Assembly (NCBI GenBank): GCA_004525465.1
Contig: SPCN01000111.1
Coordinates: forward strand, 1-7,155
DNA length: 7,155 nucleotides
Origin: Chrysiogenales bacterium
GTDB lineage: Bacteria; Acidobacteriota; Aminicenantia; UBA2199
Direction of reading: 5' to 3'
Shown here: positions 1 to 5,697 of the stretch, in pieces
Layout of the letters: each line of letters opens with the position of its first letter
Numbering within the stretch: the first letter of the stretch is position 1
The notes under the pieces: model-generated
The model's database searches: none
Told to the model about the DNA's origin: nothing
Seen by the model: the letters and a program-made list of their open reading frames with translations, nothing else
Translations under genes and position numbers: made by a program

Positions 1-202
1 CATCAAAAAAGGGCGCCGGCCCGATTTTTCGAACGCTGAGGATCCAAAAAAAGCCGAAGCGCTGTATTCCAGCTTCAATATCCTTCTAGCCAAGTTTGTG
101 CCGGTCGCTCCGGGCGAATTCGGAGCCATGATGGATGTCCATCTGGTCAACAACGGCCCAGTTACCATCATTTTAGAGAAAACCAAAGACGAACTTGGTT
201 GA
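1..202 (+). CDS. dtd: D-aminoacyl-tRNA deacylase, C-terminal part (5' end outside window)
   Basis: This is the last 66 codons of an open frame that enters from the left edge (in frame from base 2) and stops at TGA 200-202. Dtd hydrolyses D-amino acids off mischarged tRNAs in the cytoplasm and is about 145-150 residues long, so somewhat less than half is visible. The sequence shows the family's KGRRPDF segment (visible residues 3-9), a helix with a PxxAExLY-like pattern (15-22), then PVAPGEFGAMM (34-44) and the diagnostic NNGPVT motif (50-55). This motif contains the Gly-cisPro pair that forms the chirality-rejecting pocket. The N-terminal SQFTL motif lies outside the window. A strong terminator follows about 110 bp downstream, so this gene ends its own transcription unit and is probably unrelated in function to the envelope genes to the right. 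Confidence 0.93.
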   Translation, partial: IKKGRRPDFSNAEDPKKAEALYSSFNILLAKFVPVAPGEFGAMMDVHLVNNGPVTIILEKTKDELG

Positions 203-227
203 CGGTTTACGGTAGACGGCGTACGGC
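200..227. repeat. Four tandem degenerate 7-bp units (NNACGGY)
   Basis: Starting on the dtd stop codon there are four consecutive heptamers: TGACGGT (200-206), TTACGGT (207-213), AGACGGC (214-220) and GTACGGC (221-227). All share ACGG followed by a pyrimidine at the same phase. The same units reappear on the opposite strand at about 279-295. The regularity is visible directly; any function is unknown. It looks like one arm of a small dispersed intergenic repeat rather than coding sequence. Confidence 0.6.
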
Positions 228-296
228 AACCGCAAGATGATGAACTAGATCATGCCATTGCATTTTGTGTTTTCCTACTACCGTCTGCCGTATGCC
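204..296. repeat. Imperfect inverted repeat pair in the dtd/FmdB spacer
   Basis: Arm 204-226 aligns with the reverse complement of 274-296, sharing the blocks TACGG and AGACGG at the same spacing, with several mismatches outside them. The arms are separated by 47 bp that have no obvious coding potential. Such a structure is typical of REP- or MITE-like dispersed intergenic elements, or of a decayed hairpin. No flanking target-site duplication could be recognised with confidence. The rest of the 183-bp gap 203-385 holds only the terminator and G-rich sequence. Confidence 0.5.
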
Positions 297-309
297 TGGG
301 TAAAGGCGA

Positions 310-342
310 GCCCCCCCCATGTAGCGGGGGGGGTGTTTTTTT
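310..342 (+). terminator. Rho-independent terminator of dtd (C8/G8 stem)
   Basis: Eight C (311-318) can pair perfectly with eight G (326-333) across a 7-nt loop (319-325), followed by TG and seven T (336-342). This is a very strong intrinsic terminator for plus-strand transcription coming from dtd. On the minus strand the same hairpin lacks a U-tract, since the reverse strand continues GCTCGCC. It is therefore not a clear bidirectional terminator for the convergent zinc-ribbon gene. Confidence 0.88.
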
Positions 343-385
343 AGGTGGGGGTTATGATTATATTAAGGGGGGAGAGATGGAAAGG

Positions 386-640
386 CTAATTGATATTTGC
401 ATTTTTTGTTTTTTTATTTTCAGGTTTTTTTGCAGGAGTGCTTTTTTCCTCGTTGCCGCCGCTGTTTTTGTAGTCGGTAATATACCAGCCCTTGCCCTTG
501 AACTGGAAAGAACTCAGTGAAATGATCTTTTTGGTTCTGCCCTGGCAATAGATGCACTTGCGGATTGGTTCAGCCGTGATGCTCTGCAGGGCCTCGAAAG
601 TCTTGGCGCATTTTGAGCATCTGTATTCGTAAATCGGCAT
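386..640 (-). CDS. FmdB-family zinc-ribbon protein
   Basis: An 84-residue protein of the FmdB/CxxC_CXXC_SSSS regulatory-type zinc-ribbon family. It begins MPIYEYRC, as nearly all members do. Two CxxC pairs (C8/C11 and C29/C32) would bind one zinc, and the conserved FQFKGKGWYITDY block (45-57) follows. The tail from about residue 60 is low-complexity and lysine-rich, as is common in the family. The start at 638-640 is preferred because GGAGG (649-653) lies 8 nt upstream. The nearby ATG at 644-646 is only 2 nt from that site, and an in-frame ATG at 689-691 falls inside the promoter's -35 hexamer. The molecular role of the family is poorly defined; it was named from a putative regulator of formamidase genes. 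It stands alone here, transcribed divergently from bamA. Confidence 0.9.
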   Translation of the reverse strand: MPIYEYRCSKCAKTFEALQSITAEPIRKCIYCQGRTKKIISLSSFQFKGKGWYITDYKNSGGNEEKSTPAKKPENKKTKNANIN

Positions 641-662
641 ATCCATTTCCTCCGAATGATTT

Positions 663-691
663 TGTATAACATACTTATTGTCAGCTGTCAA
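663..691 (-). promoter_or_regulatory. Sigma70-type promoter for the zinc-ribbon gene
   Basis: Read on the minus strand, a perfect TTGACA (691 down to 686) is followed after exactly 17 nt by TATACA (668 down to 663). A TG dinucleotide one base upstream of the -10 makes it an extended -10. Transcription would start near 656, just ahead of the GGAGG at 649-653, giving a leader of about 16 nt before the ATG at 640. A direct repeat TGTCA (679-683 and 686-690) lies in the spacer and -35. Confidence 0.68.
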
Positions 692-702
692 TGATAAAAT
701 TA

Positions 703-715
703 AAGAAACTTTCTT
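703..715. promoter_or_regulatory. Perfect short palindrome between divergent promoters (possible operator)
   Basis: AAGAAA-C-TTTCTT is a perfect 6+1+6 inverted repeat. It sits 11 bp upstream of the -35 hexamer of the zinc-ribbon gene and 35 bp upstream of that of bamA. The position would suit a regulator of either gene. It is short and AT-rich, so chance occurrence is quite possible and no regulator is identifiable. Confidence 0.25.
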
Positions 716-750
716 GGATTTGCCAGCGTCTTAATAGTTTGTAAGGACAA

Positions 751-779
751 TTGAATTTTATGAAGAAATATGCTATAAA
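751..779 (+). promoter_or_regulatory. Sigma70-type promoter for the bamA-lpx operon
   Basis: TTGAAT (751-756) is separated by exactly 17 bp from TATAAA (774-779), and TGC directly precedes the latter, giving an extended -10. The predicted start is near 786, leaving a leader of about 26 nt containing GAGG (803-806) before the bamA ATG at 812. No other good promoter was seen downstream, so this one probably drives the whole packed gene run. Confidence 0.65.
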
Positions 780-811
780 ATTACATTCAGTCCATTTTTT
801 GCGAGGTTGTA

Positions 812-3124
812 ATGTTTAAAAAACTGCCGTTACTGGTGATGATATTGTTGGCCGCCCAATTTTTGAGCGCCGATATCATCCAACAGATTCAAATTGAAGG
901 CAACAAAAAGGTTTCCCGGGAAACCATTCAATTCTACTTGAAGTCACGTGAAGGCGGTGTTTATGACGCGCAAAAACTGAAGGATGATTTCCAGGCTTTG
1001 TGGGGAACAGGTTTTTTTCAAGATATCCGCATTGAATCGGAAAATGGCGACAGCGGAAAGATCGTGCGCCTCGTCCTGGTGGAAAATCCATTGATTTCTT
1101 CCGTTACTTACAAAACCGGAAAAAAAGTCAAGGAAAGTGATATTACCGAAAAACTGCAAAACAACAACATCATCCTGCAGGCTTTTTCTTATTACAGCCC
1201 GGCCAAGATCCGCAAGGTGAAAAAGATCATCACCGACATGCTGCTGGAGAAGGGCTACAACCAGGCAGCGGTTACCATCGATGAAAAGAAAGAAAACGAC
1301 CAGATCGCTCTGACCATTCAGGTCAATTCGGGTTCCAAAACCAGGATCGCCAGAGTAGTGTTCCCCGGGCTTACCAAAAAATCGGTTTCTGCCGCTTTTT
1401 TAAGTCGGGGCATGAAGAACAACCAGACCCACAATATCATTTCCCATATCGGCGGCAAGGATGTCTACAATCATGAGAAGATAAACGAAGACCTGGAGGA
1501 GATCCGGCTGCGCTTGCAGCAAAAAGGCTATCTGGAGGCCAAGGTTGGAACTCCCGAATTCACTATGATCAACAAGAAAACCGTTTTCGGCAAGCTGCAG
1601 GAAATGCTCAGGATCAGCATCCCCGTGGAGCTTGGCCCGCGCTACCGGGTGGGAAACATTACCCTGGAAGGCAATAAGATCATTCGCAGTGATTTTTTAA
1701 AAAGCTTGATCACTATAAAAAGCGGTCAGGTCTACAACATCAAGAAGCGCAACAAGTTCATCGAGGAGATACAGAAATTCTATGGCGGCATCGGTTATTT
1801 TTATGCACAGGTCGTGCCGAGCGAAAATCTGGACCCGGTCAAGCAGACCGCAGATCTGACCATCAATATCCAGGAAAACGAAGTTGTTTACCTGGGCAAG
1901 CTCGAATTCACCGGTAACACCTTCACCAAAGACCATGTTATTCGCCGCGAATGGTTCCTGCGCGAAGGCCGGCGCTTGAACATCAACGCCTTGGAGGATT
2001 CCATCAAGCGCATGAAACAATTGGGCCTGGTCACCGTTGAAAAAATGCCCGATATCAAGGCTGATCCACAGGACCCGCAGAAAATAAACATCACCGCCGA
2101 GGTCAAGGAACTGAATCGGCAAATGATCAATTTCAATGTCGGCTACAGCGGTTATGAAGGCTGGTTCATCGCTTTGGGTTATTCGACCCAGAATTTCCTG
2201 GGTATGGGTGAATCGTTCACTCTGAACCTGCAGAGCGGCACCCGGGCCAAGAATTACCAGTTCGCTTTCGTTGAGCCTTATCTGTTCAATTTGCCGGCCA
2301 ATTTCGGCATTGACGTCTTCAAAACCTCGTTTCGCTATCCGTATATGTATACCCAGGACAGCGTAGGCTTCAACATTTCCACTTCGGCCCGCTTCTGGAA
2401 ATATTGGGGCTCATCTCTTATTTATGGTTTGCAAAATGTTTCGATAAGCGATATCTATGAAGATTATCAATTTATAAATTCTTATGCTTCTTATTATTAT
2501 TCCGCGGGCAAGAGAAGAATTTCATCCCTTTCCCCCACCTTGTATTACTCCACAGTGGATTCGCCCATATTCCCCAGTTCCGGCAACAAATTCCTGGCCA
2601 CTTACCGCTATTCCGGCGGTTTTCTCGGTGGGGACATCTATCTGCACAAACTGAAATTTGAGTTGGTCAGGTTCCAGCCCTTATGGAAAAGGCACGTACT
2701 GGGCATGCATGCCATGTATGAAGGCCTGGAGCCGTTCGGCGGCAAGGTGATTCCCTTTTATGAAAAATTTTTCCTTGGCGGCGAACGTTCCATTCGTGGT
2801 TTTGACATTTACAATCTCGGCCCCCGTGACAAGAACGGCAATGTTGTCGGCGGCAACAAATCTATTTTACTCAACTTTGAATACGCTATACCCCTGACCC
2901 AGCAATTTTCCTTTGTCTTTTTCTATGATATCGGCAACTCTTACGATGTCGGCATGCCCATAAATTTAAAAGATGTCTATTCGTCAGCGGGACTAGAACT
3001 GAAAATATTCGTGCCCATGCTCAACGTACCCTTCCGCCTGATCTTCGCCTACAATCCCAGAATCCTGAGAAGCGGGGACCAGCATTTTGTCTTTAAATTC
3101 GCCGTAGGACCGTCATTTTATTAA
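812..3124 (+). CDS. bamA: Outer membrane protein assembly factor BamA
   Basis: A 770-residue Omp85 protein, the central insertase that folds beta-barrel proteins into the outer membrane. A signal peptide occupies residues 1-20 (MFKK, hydrophobic core, likely cut after FLSA). Five periplasmic POTRA domains follow, at about 21-92, 93-175, 176-276, 277-357 and 358-435. POTRAs 1, 4 and 5 begin with the recognisable I-x-I/L-x-F/L-x-G-N pattern (IEGN, LEGN, FTGN). The barrel spans about 436-770. The Omp85 hallmark loop-6 motif appears as ERSIRGF, with IRGF at 661-664. The C-terminus FAVGPSFY has alternating aromatic and small residues like a beta-signal but ends in Tyr rather than the usual Phe. 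Length is close to E. coli BamA (810). GAGG at 803-806 supports this start. It is first in the operon, 21 bp ahead of the skp-like gene, the usual BamA-Skp pairing. Confidence 0.97.
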   Translation: MFKKLPLLVMILLAAQFLSADIIQQIQIEGNKKVSRETIQFYLKSREGGVYDAQKLKDDFQALWGTGFFQDIRIESENGDSGKIVRLVLVENPLISSVTYKTGKKVKESDITEKLQNNNIILQAFSYYSPAKIRKVKKIITDMLLEKGYNQAAVTIDEKKENDQIALTIQVNSGSKTRIARVVFPGLTKKSVSAAFLSRGMKNNQTHNIISHIGGKDVYNHEKINEDLEEIRLRLQQKGYLEAKVGTPEFTMINKKTVFGKLQEMLRISIPVELGPRYRVGNITLEGNKIIRSDFLKSLITIKSGQVYNIKKRNKFIEEIQKFYGGIGYFYAQVVPSENLDPVKQTADLTINIQENEVVYLGKLEFTGNTFTKDHVIRREWFLREGRRLNINALEDSIKRMKQLGLVTVEKMPDIKADPQDPQKINITAEVKELNRQMINFNVGYSGYEGWFIALGYSTQNFLGMGESFTLNLQSGTRAKNYQFAFVEPYLFNLPANFGIDVFKTSFRYPYMYTQDSVGFNISTSARFWKYWGSSLIYGLQNVSISDIYEDYQFINSYASYYYSAGKRRISSLSPTLYYSTVDSPIFPSSGNKFLATYRYSGGFLGGDIYLHKLKFELVRFQPLWKRHVLGMHAMYEGLEPFGGKVIPFYEKFFLGGERSIRGFDIYNLGPRDKNGNVVGGNKSILLNFEYAIPLTQQFSFVFFYDIGNSYDVGMPINLKDVYSSAGLELKIFVPMLNVPFRLIFAYNPRILRSGDQHFVFKFAVGPSFY

Positions 3125-3145
3125 GCATAAAAAAAGGAGATTAAC

Positions 3146-3658
3146 ATGAAAAAAAACCTGTTTCTGATCTTTGCCCTGGTCGCATTGACCACGTTTGTTT
3201 TCGCTGAAGTCAAGATCGGCATTATCAACCCTCAGGAGGTTCTGCAGAATTCGCTCAAGGGCAAGGAAGCCATTGAAAGACTGAAATCCATGCAGCTTTC
3301 CAAGCAGAAAAGATATGAAGCCATGCAGAAAACGATCGATGCCCTGGAAAAAGAAACCATGTCTCCCGCTCTGAACCAGGAGGCCAAGGGCAGAAAAACG
3401 CAGGATTTGCAGAACAAGAGGATCGAGATCAAGCGCTTTACCGAAGACGCCCAGAAAGAGAGCATGGCCGCACAGCAAAAGGAATTCGAGGACATCCAAC
3501 GCGACCTGATGCCCCTCATTGAAAAGATCGCCAAAGCTGATGGTTTTTCACTGATCCTGGACCTGAACACGGCCGGCGTAACGTATTTCGAGCCCGCTAT
3601 CGACATCACAGACAAGGTTGTCAAGGCTTATGACTCGGCTGCGGCTGCTCCTAAATAA
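3146..3658 (+). CDS. skp: Periplasmic chaperone, OmpH/Skp family
   Basis: A 170-residue protein, close to the 161 residues of E. coli Skp. Residues 1-20 form a Sec signal peptide (MKKN, hydrophobic core, FVFA before Glu21). Mature residues 22-30 (VKIGIINPQ) form the first family strand, about 38-130 are charged, Lys/Glu/Gln-rich and strongly helical (the coiled-coil tentacle region), and DGFSLILDL (132-140) to about 162 restores the core. Skp trimers hold unfolded outer-membrane proteins in a cavity and deliver them to BamA, encoded just upstream. AAGGAG (3134-3139) lies 6 nt before the ATG, a strong ribosome site. The stop TAA shares its last base with the ATG of fabZ. In enterobacteria lpxD lies between these two genes; here it is absent. 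Confidence 0.92.
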   Translation: MKKNLFLIFALVALTTFVFAEVKIGIINPQEVLQNSLKGKEAIERLKSMQLSKQKRYEAMQKTIDALEKETMSPALNQEAKGRKTQDLQNKRIEIKRFTEDAQKESMAAQQKEFEDIQRDLMPLIEKIAKADGFSLILDLNTAGVTYFEPAIDITDKVVKAYDSAAAAPK

Positions 3659-4092
3659 TGAACCGAATCCTGACCCTGGAAGACATCAAAAAAATATTAC
3701 CGCACCGGTATCCCTTCCTGCTGGTGGACCGGGTCACTGAAATCAACGGTGAAAAATCGATCAAAGGTTATAAAAATGTCACCGGCAACGAAGAATTTTT
3801 TTTGGGGCATTTTCCGGGCAATCCGGTCATGCCCGGGGTGCTGGTAATCGAAGCTCTGGCCCAATTGGGAGCCGTGCTTTTGATGCAGCGCTTTGTCGGC
3901 CAGAAGGTTTTCGCTTATTTTGCCGGTATTGACAAAGCCCGCTTTAAAAAGCCAGTTGTTCCCGGTGACCGGCTCGATATGGAGGCGCTGGTTTTGAGAG
4001 ACCGGGGGAAATTTGCCGTGATCGAAGGCAAGGCTTTCGTCGACGGCCAAGTTGCCGCGGAAGCGATCCTGATGTGCATAGTGACGCAATGA
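3658..4092 (+). CDS. fabZ: 3-hydroxyacyl-[acyl-carrier-protein] dehydratase FabZ
   Basis: A 144-residue hotdog-fold dehydratase that converts (3R)-hydroxyacyl-ACP to trans-2-enoyl-ACP in fatty-acid elongation. It draws on the same 3-hydroxyacyl-ACP pool that LpxA uses for lipid A. The family signatures are all present: LPHRYPFLLVDRV (14-26), the catalytic-His block GHFPGNPVMPG (50-60, His51), and IEALAQ (64-69) carrying the catalytic Glu65. The His/Glu spacing of 14 matches known FabZ enzymes, and FabA is excluded by length and motif. The start overlaps the skp stop (TAATG) and no Shine-Dalgarno is evident, so translation probably depends on ribosomes finishing skp. The stop overlaps the lpxA start as ATGA. 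Adjacent fabZ and lpxA are a widely conserved pair. Confidence 0.97.
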   Translation: MNRILTLEDIKKILPHRYPFLLVDRVTEINGEKSIKGYKNVTGNEEFFLGHFPGNPVMPGVLVIEALAQLGAVLLMQRFVGQKVFAYFAGIDKARFKKPVVPGDRLDMEALVLRDRGKFAVIEGKAFVDGQVAAEAILMCIVTQ

Positions 4093-4895
4093 ACCAGCCG
4101 CTGATCCATCCCACTGCCGTAATCAGTCCCAAAGCCGAGTTGGGTCGGGGCGTTCAGGTAGATGCCTACGCGGTCATCGGCCCCGGGGTGAGCATCGGCG
4201 ACAGCACTGTTATCAAGCACCATGCCACCATAGACCAAAACACGACAATCGGCAAGAATTGCCTGATCTTCCCATTCTCTTCCCTGGGCACAGATCCCCA
4301 GGATATCACCTTCAAGGGTGAAGATACTTTTGTCCACATCGGAGACAACAATATAATCAGGGAATTCACAACTATCAATCGCGGTACTCCCAAGGGCGGT
4401 GGCCATACCCGCCTCGGTGACGATAACTATTTGATGGCTTATGCCCATGTGGCCCATGATTGCCAGATCGGCAGCCATGTCATTTTGAGCAACGGCGCCA
4501 CGCTGGCCGGCCATGTGGAGATCGATGATTACGTCGTGTTGAGCGCTTTTTGCGCGGTTCACCAATTCGTGCACATCGGCCGCAACGCCTATATCGGCGG
4601 CTACAGCATTGTTTGCCAGGACATTCTGCCTTTTGCCAAGGTGGCCCAAAGCCGTGAGTCCTTCAGCCTGTACGGACCGAATTCCATCGGCATGATGCGC
4701 AACGGTTTCAGCAGGGAGTTCATCGAGAACATCAAGGATATCTTCCGCATCGTCTACCGTTCGGACCTGAATACCACCCAGGCTGTCAAGAAGATTGGCG
4801 AGGATCACCCCGGCCTGAATGAGAGCCAGGTCATTATTGATTTCATCAGCAAAACCAAAAGAGGGATCTTAAAGAATTTCCGTTCTGATGACTGA
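4089..4895 (+). CDS. lpxA: Acyl-ACP--UDP-N-acetylglucosamine O-acyltransferase LpxA
   Basis: A 268-residue protein (E. coli 262) that performs the first, cytoplasmic step of lipid A synthesis, moving a 3-hydroxyacyl chain from ACP to position 3 of UDP-GlcNAc. Residues about 1-180 are hexapeptide repeats (left-handed beta-helix), for example IGPGVSIGDS (30-39). The catalytic segment AHVAHDC (119-125) contains the base His123, equivalent to E. coli His125. Gly171 in IGGYS aligns with E. coli Gly173, the hydrocarbon-ruler site where a larger residue shortens the accepted chain, so a long chain (about C14) is inferred. The helical C-terminus has GFSRE and IYRS-like segments (206-210, 221-224). 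The ATG at 4089 overlaps the fabZ stop (ATGA); an in-frame GTG at 4074 would add five residues ahead of the conserved start and is not favoured. Substrate could instead be the 3-amino analogue if the downstream oxidoreductase is GnnA. Confidence 0.96.
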   Translation: MNQPLIHPTAVISPKAELGRGVQVDAYAVIGPGVSIGDSTVIKHHATIDQNTTIGKNCLIFPFSSLGTDPQDITFKGEDTFVHIGDNNIIREFTTINRGTPKGGGHTRLGDDNYLMAYAHVAHDCQIGSHVILSNGATLAGHVEIDDYVVLSAFCAVHQFVHIGRNAYIGGYSIVCQDILPFAKVAQSRESFSLYGPNSIGMMRNGFSREFIENIKDIFRIVYRSDLNTTQAVKKIGEDHPGLNESQVIIDFISKTKRGILKNFRSDD

Positions 4896-5697
4896 ACCAG
4901 TCGGAATAATCGCCGGGGAGTCTGTTCTGCCTCTGCTGAGTTGCCGCGAGGCGCAGCGCCAGGGGAAAAAGACCATTGTCGCCGCCGTGAAAGGCTTGGC
5001 GCTGCCCGAACTTGCCCGGGAAGCCGATGTCTGGGCTGAATTTTCTATCGGCCAGTTGGGTGGGGTTATCCGTTTTTTCAAGTGGAACGGTGTACGCCGG
5101 GCGCTGATGATCGGCCGGGTCAAGCACGCGGCCATTTTTTCCATTTGGACGATGGATGGAAAATTTTTACGGTTCCTGACCAAGGTCAAAGATAAAACCA
5201 CCACTTCGTTGCTCGCCACCCTGGCCGATTTTTTTTCGAACGAAGGCATCGAAATCATGGATTCCACTTTTTTCCTGAAGGAATATTTACTGGAGGCAAA
5301 AAATTATACGCCGCAAATCCGCGTGAAGGACGCACTGGCCTGGGATATCGAATTCGCCTGGGAAAAAGCCTGGGGCATTGCTGCCCTGGATATCGGCCAG
5401 ACCATATGCGTTAAAAACCGGGCCGTGGTGGCTGTTGAGGCCATGGAAGGCACCGACCGGACCATAACCAGAGCGGCAGAGATCGCCGGTCCGGGCCTGG
5501 TCGTAGCCAAGGTCAGCAGGCCGGGTCATGACATGCGTTTCGATGTGCCGGTAGTAGGGTTGAAGACCATGGGAATCCTTGAGGAATGCCGGGCGGCGGC
5601 TTTTGTGCTGGAAGCAAAAAAGACATTGATGCTGGACCAGGCCGACATGATCGAACGGGCCGGCAAAAAAAATATCGTTTTAATGGGGAAAACATGA
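4888..5697 (+). CDS. lpxI: UDP-2,3-diacylglucosamine pyrophosphatase LpxI
   Basis: A 269-residue protein of the LpxI (formerly DUF1009) family. It hydrolyses UDP-2,3-diacylglucosamine to lipid X plus UMP, the step done by the unrelated LpxH in gamma- and betaproteobacteria. Visible family features are an N-terminal GIIAGESVLPLL (6-17), LDIGQ (167-171), VEAMEGTD (183-190) and FDVPVVGL (218-225). Asp219 in this last block aligns by eye with the Asp225 reported as essential in Caulobacter LpxI. The length is typical. The ATG at 4888 lies inside the last codons of lpxA (8-bp overlap) with only a weak upstream purine run, and the stop overlaps the next ATG (ATGA). Position directly after lpxA is the common arrangement in LpxI-bearing genomes. 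Confidence 0.95.
   Translation: MTEPVGIIAGESVLPLLSCREAQRQGKKTIVAAVKGLALPELAREADVWAEFSIGQLGGVIRFFKWNGVRRALMIGRVKHAAIFSIWTMDGKFLRFLTKVKDKTTTSLLATLADFFSNEGIEIMDSTFFLKEYLLEAKNYTPQIRVKDALAWDIEFAWEKAWGIAALDIGQTICVKNRAVVAVEAMEGTDRTITRAAEIAGPGLVVAKVSRPGHDMRFDVPVVGLKTMGILEECRAAAFVLEAKKTLMLDQADMIERAGKKNIVLMGKT

Noticed and set aside
200..296. CRISPR array
   Set aside because: The repeat units are only 7 bp, contiguous and degenerate, with no unique spacers and no cas genes nearby.
641..691. Longer N-terminus (17 extra residues) for the zinc-ribbon protein
   Set aside because: The ATG at 689-691 lies in the -35 hexamer of the predicted promoter, while GGAGG sits correctly before ATG 640 and family members begin with MPIYEYRC.
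1697..2122. Minus-strand open frame antisense to bamA
   Set aside because: It has no homology that I recognise, overlaps conserved POTRA-coding sequence and has no own promoter or ribosome site.
4074..4088. GTG start for lpxA five codons upstream
   Set aside because: The ATG at 4089 forms an ATGA overlap with the fabZ stop and matches the usual LpxA N-terminus; the five added residues have no family support.
3915..4808. Minus-strand open frame of 297 codons antisense to fabZ and lpxA
   Set aside because: It is a shadow of two unmistakable plus-strand genes, has no recognisable domain, and has no ribosome site or operon context. Its length reflects the codon bias of the hexapeptide repeats on the other strand.
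5586..5693. N-terminal extension of the oxidoreductase by 36 residues
   Set aside because: The extension is translated out of frame within lpxI, has composition unlike the family and precedes a perfect Rossmann start at ATG 5694 with a nearby purine-rich ribosome site.
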